From Cognatishimia sp. WU-CL00825 (GTDB lineage Bacteria; Pseudomonadota; Alphaproteobacteria; Rhodobacterales; Rhodobacteraceae): DNA of 64,000 bases. The notes beneath the pieces are model-generated. The model was not told the DNA's origin and ran no database searches. It worked only from the letters and a program-made list of their open reading frames with translations. The position numbers and the translations under genes are program-made. Location: assembly GCF_040364665.1 (NCBI RefSeq), contig NZ_BAABWX010000001.1, positions 2,080,495 through 2,144,494 of the forward strand, read 5' to 3'. Below, piece after piece: positions 57,706-64,000 of this stretch (position 1 is the first letter of the stretch; each line of letters starts with the position of its first letter).

Positions 57706-58055
57706 CAGTTTGCACCGCCACGTTTCCAAAGCGCCAAAACCGCACCCCCCGGATCACGCACAAAACTCGCGCGGCCCGCTGGGCCCTCCATATCTTCAAC
57801 AACAATCTGCGCCCCGGCAGCTTGGGCTTTTGCAACCGCGGCCTGAAGATCATCAACTTCGACATAGGGCACCCACCCTGACACCTCGAGCATCGCATCG
57901 CAGGTTGCCGCAAAAGGCATCTGCTGATCCGGGTTGGTTAGAAATGTCATGGCATCGGTCGGCGCATCACTCAGATCAAACATGTCTTTTAGAAAATCTG
58001 TGGTTTTGGCGCGCGCGGGACCAATGTTGTCAAACCATACAAAGGGAGAATGCAT
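57705..58055 (-). CDS. VOC-family (glyoxalase/bleomycin-resistance-like) protein
   Basis: A 116-residue single-domain protein with the VOC fold: PFVWFDNIGPARAKTTDFLKD at the start, PYVEVDDLQAAVAKAQAAGAQ in the middle, VRDPGGAVLALWK at the end. Start ATG 58055 is chosen because AGAGGA lies 7 nt upstream. Divergent from an HxlR regulator; substrate unknown. Confidence 0.78.
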   Translation of the reverse strand: MHSPFVWFDNIGPARAKTTDFLKDMFDLSDAPTDAMTFLTNPDQQMPFAATCDAMLEVSGWVPYVEVDDLQAAVAKAQAAGAQIVVEDMEGPAGRASFVRDPGGAVLALWKRGGAN

Positions 58056-58075
58056 GTGTAATTCCTCTTTCATTT

Positions 58076-58119
58076 TGCAAGTGGATTTATCGGTAGGCGA
58101 TTCACTTGCATATTGCAAG
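58076..58119. promoter_or_regulatory. Candidate HxlR operator
   Basis: TGCAAGTG (58076-58083) and CACTTGCA (58103-58110) form an 8-bp inverted repeat, and CTTGCA-TAT-TGCAAG (58105-58119) forms a second. All are in the 91-bp divergent gap between the VOC and HxlR genes. Confidence 0.5.
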
Positions 58120-58146
58120 ATAAATTCACGACCCTATATTGTTGTT

Positions 58147-58614
58147 ATGAACGCCAAGCCCCCTAACCCCCCCCCGTCAAAATCAGGCCGCAAGCCGCCC
58201 TGGACAGGCTGCCCCACGCGGTATGTGGCGGGCATTATTGGGGACAAATGGTGCTTTGTTCTGCTGCGCGACATCCTGTTGCATGGCAAACGATTTTACA
58301 GTGAATTTCTGGCCTCGCCTGAGGGGATCTCGACCAATATTCTGGCCGATCGCCTTGCCAAACTGGAAGACGCAGGCATGTTGCAGCGGGAAACCGACCC
58401 ACGTAAAGGCAGCAGGGTCTGCTATTTCCCCACCCAAAAATCCCGCGCATTATTGCCCGCATTCTTAGGCATGATGGTCTGGTCAACGCAATTTGACACA
58501 GAAACCGAAGCACCTGACAGTTTTGCCAGCGCGTTTCTGGATGACCCGACGGCCACGGTCAAATGGTATGAGGCGGAAATTGAGCGTGTAGATGCCGAGA
58601 TCAGACAGGGCTGA
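58147..58614 (+). CDS. HxlR-family transcriptional regulator
   Basis: A 155-residue winged-helix regulator. GCPTRYVAGIIGDKWCFVLLRD and EGISTNILADRLAKLEDAGML are the HxlR signature (about 21-80). A single N-terminal cysteine (C21) could be a thiol sensor, as in some HxlR proteins. Start ATG 58147; the long upstream frame is a chance extension. Divergent from the VOC/membrane operon that it probably controls. Confidence 0.85.
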   Translation: MNAKPPNPPPSKSGRKPPWTGCPTRYVAGIIGDKWCFVLLRDILLHGKRFYSEFLASPEGISTNILADRLAKLEDAGMLQRETDPRKGSRVCYFPTQKSRALLPAFLGMMVWSTQFDTETEAPDSFASAFLDDPTATVKWYEAEIERVDAEIRQG

Positions 58615-58635
58615 GGTCATAGGCACCCAACAAAA

Positions 58636-58661
58636 AAGGCGCCCACCGAAGTGCGCGCCTT
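58636..58661. terminator. Terminator between HxlR gene and rplA
   Basis: Stem AAGGCGC..CAC/GTG..GCGCCTT, one mismatch, CGAA loop, T-runs on the minus-strand side (for rplA) and TTTCT on the plus strand (for the HxlR gene). Confidence 0.85.
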
Positions 58662-58684
58662 TCTAATTCTAAACTGAGCGAGGC

Positions 58685-59383
58685 TTACTCGGCAGCAGCA
58701 TTGTCTACGCTGATGGTGACGCCTGGGCCCATAGTAGAGCTGAGCGAGACCTTCTTGACGTAGGCACCTTTTGCACCGGCTGGGCGGGCTTTTTGCAGCG
58801 CTCCCATAAAGGCGCGGACGTTTTCAACCAGCTTGGCTTCGTCAAAAGAGGCTTTGCCAACACCGGCGTGTACAACGCCTGCTTTTTCAGCTTTGAACTG
58901 AACTTCGCCGCCTTTTGCTGCTTCGACGGCCGCTTTCACGTCCATAGTCACAGTGCCAACTTTTGGGTTTGGCATCAGGTTGCGTGGGCCAAGTACTTTA
59001 CCCAGACGACCTACAACAGGCATCATGTCAGGTGTCGCGATGCAACGATCAAAGTCGATCTTGCCGCCCTGAACAGTTTCCATCAGGTCTTCTGCACCAA
59101 CGATGTCTGCGCCAGCCGCTTGAGCTTCTTCAGCTTTCGGGCCGCGCGCAAAGACTGCAACGCGTACGTTTTTGCCTGTGCCGTTTGGCAGGCCAACAAC
59201 GCCGCGGACCATTTGGTCGGCGTGGCGCGGGTCAACACCCAAGCAAACTGCGATTTCAACGGTTTCGTCGAATTTTGCGCCAGCGTTGGATTTCACCAAT
59301 GCAACCGCTTCTTCAACTGTCAGGTCTGCTTGACCTGCGAATGCTTCACGCGCTGCGCGTGTACGTTTACCAAGATTTGCCAT
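58685..59383 (-). CDS. rplA: 50S ribosomal protein L1
   Basis: A 232-residue L1-stalk protein: [14 protein letters not shown] at the start, [21 protein letters not shown] in the middle, [13 protein letters not shown] near the end. It represses rplK-rplA translation in E. coli. The transcript ends at the terminator 58636-58661 instead of running into rplJ. Confidence 0.98.
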   Translation of the reverse strand: MANLGKRTRAAREAFAGQADLTVEEAVALVKSNAGAKFDETVEIAVCLGVDPRHADQMVRGVVGLPNGTGKNVRVAVFARGPKAEEAQAAGADIVGAEDLMETVQGGKIDFDRCIATPDMMPVVGRLGKVLGPRNLMPNPKVGTVTMDVKAAVEAAKGGEVQFKAEKAGVVHAGVGKASFDEAKLVENVRAFMGALQKARPAGAKGAYVKKVSLSSTMGPGVTISVDNAAAE

Positions 59384-59384
59384 C

Positions 59385-59834
59385 TTACTTCACCTCGATG
59401 CCCATAGAACGTGCAGAGCCAATGATGATTTGCATTGCTGCTTCAACGTCGTTGGCAGTCAAATCTTTCATCTTAGCTTCGGCGATTTCGCGAACCTGCT
59501 TCACAGAAACCGTACCAACGGTCTCGCGACCAGGAGTTTCCGCGCCACGTGGACGGTTACGCTTGCCAACTGGCTTAAGACCAGCGGCTTTCTTCAGGTA
59601 ATAAGACGCAGGTGGCGTCTTGATGTCCATGGTGAAGGACTTGTCCTGGTAATATGTGATCACGGTTGGGCAAGGCGCGCCGGACTCAAGTTCCTGAGTC
59701 TTGGCGTTGAACGCTTTACAGAATTCCATGATGTTAATACCGCGTTGACCCAGAGCAGGGCCGACAGGCGGGGATGGGTTGGCTGCACCTGCAGGGATCT
59801 GCAGTTTCATTGTGCCAGCGAGCTTTTTAGCCAT
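59385..59834 (-). CDS. rplK: 50S ribosomal protein L11
   Basis: A 149-residue GTPase-centre protein. [20 protein letters not shown] near the N-terminus, [12 protein letters not shown], and [20 protein letters not shown] at the end. It is 7-8 residues longer than the usual E. coli form because of the segment around [18 protein letters not shown]. One base from rplA. Confidence 0.98.
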   Translation of the reverse strand: MAKKLAGTMKLQIPAGAANPSPPVGPALGQRGINIMEFCKAFNAKTQELESGAPCPTVITYYQDKSFTMDIKTPPASYYLKKAAGLKPVGKRNRPRGAETPGRETVGTVSVKQVREIAEAKMKDLTANDVEAAMQIIIGSARSMGIEVK

Positions 59835-59960
59835 GAGAGGCTCTCCTATTACAACACCCCGCAGACGCGTCTTTGGGGCAACGAGTTGTGTGGTTGGGTT
59901 TGATCATCGCGATGACCGCGCCTCCCACATGGAATCACCGAAAAATCGGCTTAGACGCGC

Positions 59961-59989
59961 GGCATACAATGGGTTTGGGGGGTTTGCAA
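59961..59989 (-). promoter_or_regulatory. Candidate promoter of rplK-rplA
   Basis: On the minus strand TTGCAA, 17 nt of C-rich spacer, TATGCC, then GCGCG. Same layout as the rplB candidate. About 125 nt upstream of rplK. Confidence 0.5.
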
Positions 59990-60098
59990 GGGTGGTGCTG
60001 TTGTTTGGGTCAGAGGCTGGTTTGCGTCCAATTCTACAGAATGCTATTTTGTAGCGAATGTCGGCTTTATGCTGTGTCCGGTGGGAACTTTTGTTGTT

Positions 60099-60800
60099 CT
60101 ACACCCAAGTCAAACGCACTTTGTCCTGCTCAACTGCTGCAAGAACTTGCCTATTGTCGGTCTCGAATTTGAATAGAAACGTTGGTGGAGAGTGCAGACC
60201 CACTCCAAATTGTTTTTCTCGGGTTTCTATCTTGTCGAGTTTTGCGATTGTTTCGAACGCTGCTTTCGCCTTGTCCGGCTCATCAAAAAACATGACTTCT
60301 TCGTCAACCCAAGTGTATGCGAGCAATCTGACGTCTGAGCTTTTGGTAAGCTCAAAGACTTTGTCTAGCGCAAGCAACGCAGCGCCATTAGCATCGGTAT
60401 ATCCTTGCCTTGGAATGCAGGACAAAAGGCCGACAGCCATACGCTTCCACGCTAAAGCAGACTTCTCAATGCGGTCTCCGTAAAAGAAAGCCGCTGCAAT
60501 CGCAGAAAATGGCACAAGGCTGTTCAAGACTTCATACGCGACCGTTGGCCAATCCGCACCAGCTCCAAAGTCGGCCTCGTAAGCCGACGAGTAGCGATCG
60601 CGATCGAAGTCGCGCAACTTAAGCCCAACCGTGTCTTCGAACAGCTCTGAGTCGTAATCCAGGGCAGTGTCAAAAACCGTGATCGAGTTTTCAGGAAAAA
60701 TAGCCTTGCCATATCTGTCTTTGATCATCCCTGCAGGATTACTCAAAGCGGTCGTTCGCGCAAGGTTGATTGACAGCAGCTCTGTCCGCTCTGCCGACAT
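60099..60800 (-). CDS. Hypothetical protein between nusG and rplK
   Basis: A 233-residue soluble protein (start ATG 60800, MSAERTELLSINLAR; 45 upstream codons overlap the nusG terminator and are rejected). No family recognised. The middle holds AFFYGDRIEKSALAWKRMAV and a C-terminal half rich in Asp/Glu/Lys. It separates nusG from rplK, which are adjacent in most bacteria. The base composition looks a little richer in AT than the ribosomal genes; possible insertion. Confidence 0.6.
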   Translation of the reverse strand: MSAERTELLSINLARTTALSNPAGMIKDRYGKAIFPENSITVFDTALDYDSELFEDTVGLKLRDFDRDRYSSAYEADFGAGADWPTVAYEVLNSLVPFSAIAAAFFYGDRIEKSALAWKRMAVGLLSCIPRQGYTDANGAALLALDKVFELTKSSDVRLLAYTWVDEEVMFFDEPDKAKAAFETIAKLDKIETREKQFGVGLHSPPTFLFKFETDNRQVLAAVEQDKVRLTWV

Positions 60801-60826
60801 TGGATCACATTCCCAACCACAAAAAA

Positions 60827-60846
60827 AGCCGCCCCAAAAGGCGGCT
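60827..60846 (-). terminator. Rho-independent terminator after nusG
   Basis: Perfect 7-bp stem AGCCGCC/GGCGGCT with a 6-nt loop and a T-run on the minus strand, 34 nt after the nusG stop. Confidence 0.85.
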
Positions 60847-60879
60847 CTTTCAAAATCTCGGGTCTCTTTAAGCGAAGCC

Positions 60880-61413
60880 TCAGACCTGCTTGGACACCTG
60901 GGTGAATTCCAATTCGACCGGGGTTTCGCGGCCAAAGATCGACACGGTTACTTTCAGGCGCTGGTTATCATCATCGACGCTGTCGACCATGCCGTCAAAG
61001 CCTTCGAACGGACCGTCGTTGACCTGAACCTTTTCGCCGATTTCAAAGGAAATAAGCGTACGCGGTGCTTCTTCGCCCTCGGCCACACGGCCAAGAATCG
61101 CTGCCACTTCGGCGTCGCGCATCGGCATTGGGCGTCCTTGTGGACCCAAGAAACCTGTGACGCGGTTGATCGAACTGATCAGGTGATAACCCTGGTCGCT
61201 CATTTCCATGCGCACCAAGACATAGCCGGGCATAAAGCGACGCTCTGCGGTGACTTTTTTACCGCGGCGCACTTCGATGACTTCTTCCGTCGGCACCAGC
61301 ACTTCTTCGATCTGATCGTCTAGGCCGCTCTCTTCGGCGGACTGGCGGATCTGTTCGGCGATCTTCTTCTCAAAATTTGAGAGGACGCTTACAGAGTACC
61401 AACGCTTTGCCAT
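60880..61413 (-). CDS. nusG: Transcription antitermination factor NusG
   Basis: A 177-residue factor with the NGN domain (KRWYSVSVLSNFEKKIAEQI, PGYVLVRMEMSD) and the C-terminal KOW domain (GEKVQVNDGPFEGFDGMVD). It binds RNA polymerase and couples transcription to Rho and to S10. Start ATG 61413; 31 in-frame upstream codons are not conserved. Confidence 0.96.
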   Translation of the reverse strand: MAKRWYSVSVLSNFEKKIAEQIRQSAEESGLDDQIEEVLVPTEEVIEVRRGKKVTAERRFMPGYVLVRMEMSDQGYHLISSINRVTGFLGPQGRPMPMRDAEVAAILGRVAEGEEAPRTLISFEIGEKVQVNDGPFEGFDGMVDSVDDDNQRLKVTVSIFGRETPVELEFTQVSKQV

Positions 61414-61497
61414 ATGACCGTTCTTTCTCGTCCGTTCGGCACAGTGCCGAAAATTCTTAATGTTTTGAGGTTTTACCCCTGCTTCCGCAACAAAATC

Positions 61498-61524
61498 GGC
61501 GCGCAACTCGAATCGAAGCGCGCC
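61498..61524 (-). promoter_or_regulatory. Hairpin in the secE-nusG gap
   Basis: Seven-base-pair stem GGCGCGC/GCGCGCC with a 13-nt loop, followed on the minus strand by GATTTTG. A second short stem (GTAGGT/ACCTAC) lies closer to secE, at about 61533-61548. Could reduce read-through from secE into nusG or stabilise the message. Confidence 0.4.
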
Positions 61525-61592
61525 ATGTTTGAAAGTAGGTCGTCACCTACCGGGGAAGCCGGGAAATTTCAAGCGCTTTGTCGTGTGGCGAC

Positions 61593-61790
61593 TTAGCCAA
61601 ACATCGACAGCACACCTTCAAGGCCGCTGCGGATGATCACGTCAACCAAGGCGAAAAACACAGCAGTCAAGGCAGCCATGATGAACACCATGACGGTGGT
61701 CAAAAGCACCTCGCGACGGGTCGGCCAAACGACCTTGGAGATTTCGGCGCGGGTCTGTTGAATAAACTGAGCTGGGTTGGTGCGGGCCAT
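61593..61790 (-). CDS. secE: Preprotein translocase subunit SecE
   Basis: A 65-residue protein with one membrane helix (about 29-55) and the amphipathic PAQFIQQTRAEISKVVWPTRRE that clamps SecY. Short, single-helix form usual in alphaproteobacteria. Promoter candidate at 61823-61851. Confidence 0.95.
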   Translation of the reverse strand: MARTNPAQFIQQTRAEISKVVWPTRREVLLTTVMVFIMAALTAVFFALVDVIIRSGLEGVLSMFG

Positions 61791-61822
61791 GATGCAACTT
61801 CTTTGATGAGATCAATGGCTGA

Positions 61823-61851
61823 CATACGCCGCAAAGCTGCTGAATTCAAGT
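61823..61851 (-). promoter_or_regulatory. Candidate promoter of secE-nusG
   Basis: On the minus strand TTGAAT, 17-nt spacer, TATGTC, about 33 nt upstream of the secE start and just after the upstream gene's stop. Confidence 0.55.
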
Positions 61852-61857
61852 GGGCGA

Positions 61858-62433
61858 TTACAGAGAGCGTGACGAAACATAGGGATAGGCCCGTGCTTCG
61901 GCAGCCAATTGTGCCATGCGCACAACATAGGCGTTTTCAGCGTCGGTCACGGCAGTTTGGCTTTGCCAGACCGGGAGATGGATTTTTTCACCCACTCCTT
62001 TTGGCAAACGATCCAACCAGCGCTGGACCCGCTCTGTCAGCAGCAAGACCTTAAGGCGCATGGTTTCCGCAGCCTGCGGATTGCGGCGCGCGCGCCATTG
62101 CCAGATTGCTTGACCTGCCCGCGCCAACCGCGCGCGACCGGCAACCAATAGAACCAGGGCGATCAGCAGCGCAACATAGGCGGCAAGCGTGGGCAAAAAC
62201 CATGGCTCTAGAATAATAGCCGCGATGATAACGACAATTGCCAAGCGACGCGGCGTGACCAATGGCCCTTTGGGGCGCTGTGCGGTGATCTTGCGCAACA
62301 GATTTTCCTCGGCCTGCAAATGGGCAGCGGCGTCTTCTCTGACGATTTCCCGGATCATCTGAAGGGTTTCAGGGCTTAACATATAGTCAGGCTGTGCTTC
62401 TGATGCGCCGGTATGGATTTCACTCTTAAACAT
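61858..62433 (-). CDS. Membrane protein of unknown function
   Basis: A 191-residue protein: a soluble N-terminus of about 60 residues, two hydrophobic segments (about 65-98) and a basic C-terminal cytoplasmic part ending in AEARAYPYVSSRSL. No family recognised. It lies between the acetyltransferase and secE and ends 7 nt before the secE promoter. Confidence 0.6.
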   Translation of the reverse strand: MFKSEIHTGASEAQPDYMLSPETLQMIREIVREDAAAHLQAEENLLRKITAQRPKGPLVTPRRLAIVVIIAAIILEPWFLPTLAAYVALLIALVLLVAGRARLARAGQAIWQWRARRNPQAAETMRLKVLLLTERVQRWLDRLPKGVGEKIHLPVWQSQTAVTDAENAYVVRMAQLAAEARAYPYVSSRSL

Positions 62434-62620
62434 GGCTGATACCTCCGAACCGGTTAATTGTGGCGCGGATGCGGCGGCCTGGCAAATCAGAGCGTCTTAT
62501 TTGACTTAATGCCGGCCCATTCATGGCAGAAATGGGTCATTGTCCAACAGACGGAAACAAAAACCGCAAAATAAAACCATTATATTTGGCGCATCTTTTA
62601 AAGCTGTCACCAGAATGGCG

Positions 62621-63295
62621 TTACCGCTGAGCTGACCGATGTTTCGGTGACACAGCTTCTAGGGCATCCAAATCCGAGCCACAGATTTCAGCTTCGTGCG
62701 CCAGAATATGGTCAATGGGCCAATCCCACCAGGCAATGCTTTGTATGCGCCTGGCGTCATCTGTTGAAAGCCGCTGCCGCACGGGCCGCGCCGGATTGCC
62801 AGCCACTATAGTATAGGGGCTGACCACGCCGCTCACCACGGCACCTGCCCCAATGATCGCCCCATCGCCTATCTGTGCGCCGGGCAGGATCATGGCACCG
62901 GTGCCGAACCAGACATCATGGCCAACAATTGTGTCAGGCCCGGGCGCGGGTAAACTGGCGCGCCCTTCCCATCCGCCACCAAAAACCAAAAAAGGGAAGC
63001 TCGACAGACCATCAGAACGATGATTGGCTGAGGCCGTGATAAACTGCACCCCATGGGCGATTTGGCAGAATTTACCGATCACCAGTTTTTCCGGAGAAAA
63101 GTCGTAAAGATAGGGGGCCAGTCGAAATGCAACGTCGGCGGCGCTTTCCAGCGGCTGATGCGCAGACATATAGGTATAGTCACCCACGCAGATGCGTGGA
63201 TGGTCGAGAATGGCGTTCAAAAAGACCGTGCCCCTGTGGGACGAGCCGTCTTGGAGATGAATGGGGTGTGTGGTGGTGGGATGTGGAAAGGGCAT
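62621..63295 (-). CDS. CatB/Vat-type hexapeptide acetyltransferase
   Basis: A 224-residue left-handed beta-helix O-acetyltransferase related to xenobiotic (streptogramin A or chloramphenicol) acetyltransferases. GKFCQIAHGVQFITASANHR with the catalytic histidine, VGHDVWFGTGAMILPGAQIGDGAIIGAGAVV, then YTIVAGNPARPVRQRL. Many such enzymes acetylate cell-surface sugars or unknown metabolites, so drug resistance is not implied. It is the gene next to tRNA-Trp. Confidence 0.85.
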   Translation of the reverse strand: MPFPHPTTTHPIHLQDGSSHRGTVFLNAILDHPRICVGDYTYMSAHQPLESAADVAFRLAPYLYDFSPEKLVIGKFCQIAHGVQFITASANHRSDGLSSFPFLVFGGGWEGRASLPAPGPDTIVGHDVWFGTGAMILPGAQIGDGAIIGAGAVVSGVVSPYTIVAGNPARPVRQRLSTDDARRIQSIAWWDWPIDHILAHEAEICGSDLDALEAVSPKHRSAQR

Positions 63296-63370
63296 AACAA
63301 AGCTCCGAGCTGAAAATAGATGGAATTCAGGCCTGTGCTTTAATCATTGTCCTATCTCCGGCTTTGAAAA

Positions 63371-63446
63371 TGGCAGGGGCACCAGGGTTCGAACCCGGGA
63401 CCTACGGTTTTGGAGACCGTCGCTCTACCAGCTGAGCTATACCCCT
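63371..63446 (-). tRNA. tRNA-Trp (CCA anticodon)
   Basis: A 76-nt tRNA with a 7-bp acceptor stem (AGGGGTA/TGCCCCT), D-arm TAGCTCAGCTGGTAGAGC, anticodon loop CTCCAAA giving CCA, T-loop GGTTCGAACC, discriminator G, and CCA encoded in the DNA. tRNA-Trp upstream of secE-nusG is a common arrangement in alphaproteobacteria. No intron. Confidence 0.97.
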
Positions 63447-63924
63447 ACGGTGCGGCATGAATTACGAGAGACTCAGCCAGACTGCAAGACAAAAACGACT
63501 CTGGTGTTGAAAGAATACTCACAAAACGCTCACGCCAACGCACCGCAATTCGCGAGATGCGCTCGTTTTCGTGAAGCACCTGAAACAAAGGCACAAAAAA
63601 AGTACTGCACGTTTTTGTGACAAGGTTGCTGCCATTTTTTTTCTTGTTGATTTCTCGCGAAATTCTCGCGCGATCACACGCCCAAAATTTTGCTGGAACC
63701 CTTGTTTTATTGGCGCGCACCTAACCCCTGCAGCAATGCACAGCACCCTGTTCCCTGCATCCTCGCTTCAAGGCAGAAAAGCGTGATTTGCTGTGTGCGT
63801 TTTCGTGAATTCAAACTTCCGAACCGCATCCCTAATTTGGTTGGTGTCAGCAGGACAGCTGGCAAACGAAATTAAAACCAACCGCCGCCGAGACATCTTG
63901 GCCCCATAAAAAAGGATACCTAAA
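63447..63924. other. Gene-free region upstream of tRNA-Trp
   Basis: About 480 bp with the tRNA promoter at its left end. Short open frames on either strand overlap each other and lack ribosome binding sites. Around 63650-63680 TTCTCGCG is repeated twice. The right end should hold the promoter of the next plus-strand gene. Confidence 0.45.
63459..63487 (-). promoter_or_regulatory. Candidate promoter of tRNA-Trp
   Basis: On the minus strand TTGCAG, 17-nt spacer, TAATTC, with the mature tRNA 5' end 12 nt after the -10 element. Confidence 0.6.
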
Positions 63925-64000
63925 ATGAAACGTATTATCGCAACTTCCGCCGCCGCTCTTGTTGTTCTGACCGGTGCCGCATCCGCAATGACCTCTGCTT
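63925..64000 (+). CDS. Partial gene for an exported protein
   Basis: The last 76 bases begin a gene: AAGGAT 8 nt before the ATG, then a signal peptide (MKRIIATSAAALVVLTGAASA) and MTSA before the window ends. A secreted protein; identity unknown. Confidence 0.65.
   Translation, partial: MKRIIATSAAALVVLTGAASAMTSA

Noticed and set aside
62621-63295. Antibiotic-resistance call (chloramphenicol or streptogramin acetyltransferase)
   Set aside because: The hexapeptide acetyltransferase family is broad; chromosomal copies next to housekeeping genes usually act on other substrates.

Overview
The window is a chromosomal segment of an alphaproteobacterium, most likely a member of the Roseobacter group (Rhodobacteraceae). 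The translation genes have alphaproteobacterial gene order and protein lengths. The accessory genes (bacterial voltage-gated sodium channel, DUF1127 protein, TIGR02466 oxygenase, putative rhamnosyl transferase) are types often seen in marine Rhodobacteraceae. Genus cannot be decided from the sequence alone. Nearly all housekeeping genes are on the minus strand, so the transcriptional order runs from right to left.

Right part (about 40.9-63.4 kb, read right to left): tRNA-Trp, an acetyltransferase and a membrane protein, secE-nusG, one unknown gene, rplK-rplA, a small divergent cluster (HxlR regulator / VOC protein / membrane protein), rplJ-rplL-rpoB-rpoC, a DMT transporter with a convergent glycosyltransferase-like gene, then rpsL-rpsG-fusA-tuf. 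REP-like palindromes flank tuf. Between tuf and rpsJ lie trmL, one unknown gene and a RloA/RloB-type ATPase plus Toprim-like pair.

Left-centre part (4.6-36.5 kb): the S10-spc ribosomal protein cluster is split into five transcription blocks. These are rpsJ-rplC-rplD-rplW, rplB-rpsS-rplV-rpsC-rplP, rpmC through rplR, rpsE-rpmD, and rplO-secY-adk. Blocks end in Rho-independent terminators, and several have a recognisable promoter with a 17-nt spacer and often a GC-rich discriminator. The gaps carry cargo. Between rplW and rplB is a DUF5343 plus Swt1-like HEPN pair, a putative toxin or defence module. Between rplP and rpmC are a LysE exporter, a NaV channel, a TIGR02466 oxygenase, a chaperone-domain (S74-like) lipoprotein and an HTTM-type membrane pair. 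Between rpmD and rplO are about 14 kb: a lipoprotein with an ECF sigma/anti-sigma pair, a DUF1127 gene, a hybrid two-component system divergent from an AfuABC/FbpABC-like ABC transporter and a HAD phosphatase, and a 2-oxoglutarate oxygenase divergent from a LysR regulator. The usual alpha operon (rpsM-rpsK-rpoA-rplQ) does not follow adk; a terminator, rlmF and a KefB/C-type antiporter follow instead.

The left end (1-1.3 kb) looks like a decayed RHS/polymorphic toxin locus. It holds a signal peptide fused to an RHS-core tail, an orphan immunity-like gene, a second tiny secreted peptide with a TTG start, and a small ORF coupled to a membrane protein that runs off the window. A 100-nt element occurs twice in inverted orientation (10.04-10.14 kb and 36.80-36.90 kb), with two conserved hairpins and identical internal spacing. 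All promoter, operator and terminator calls come from reading motifs by eye.
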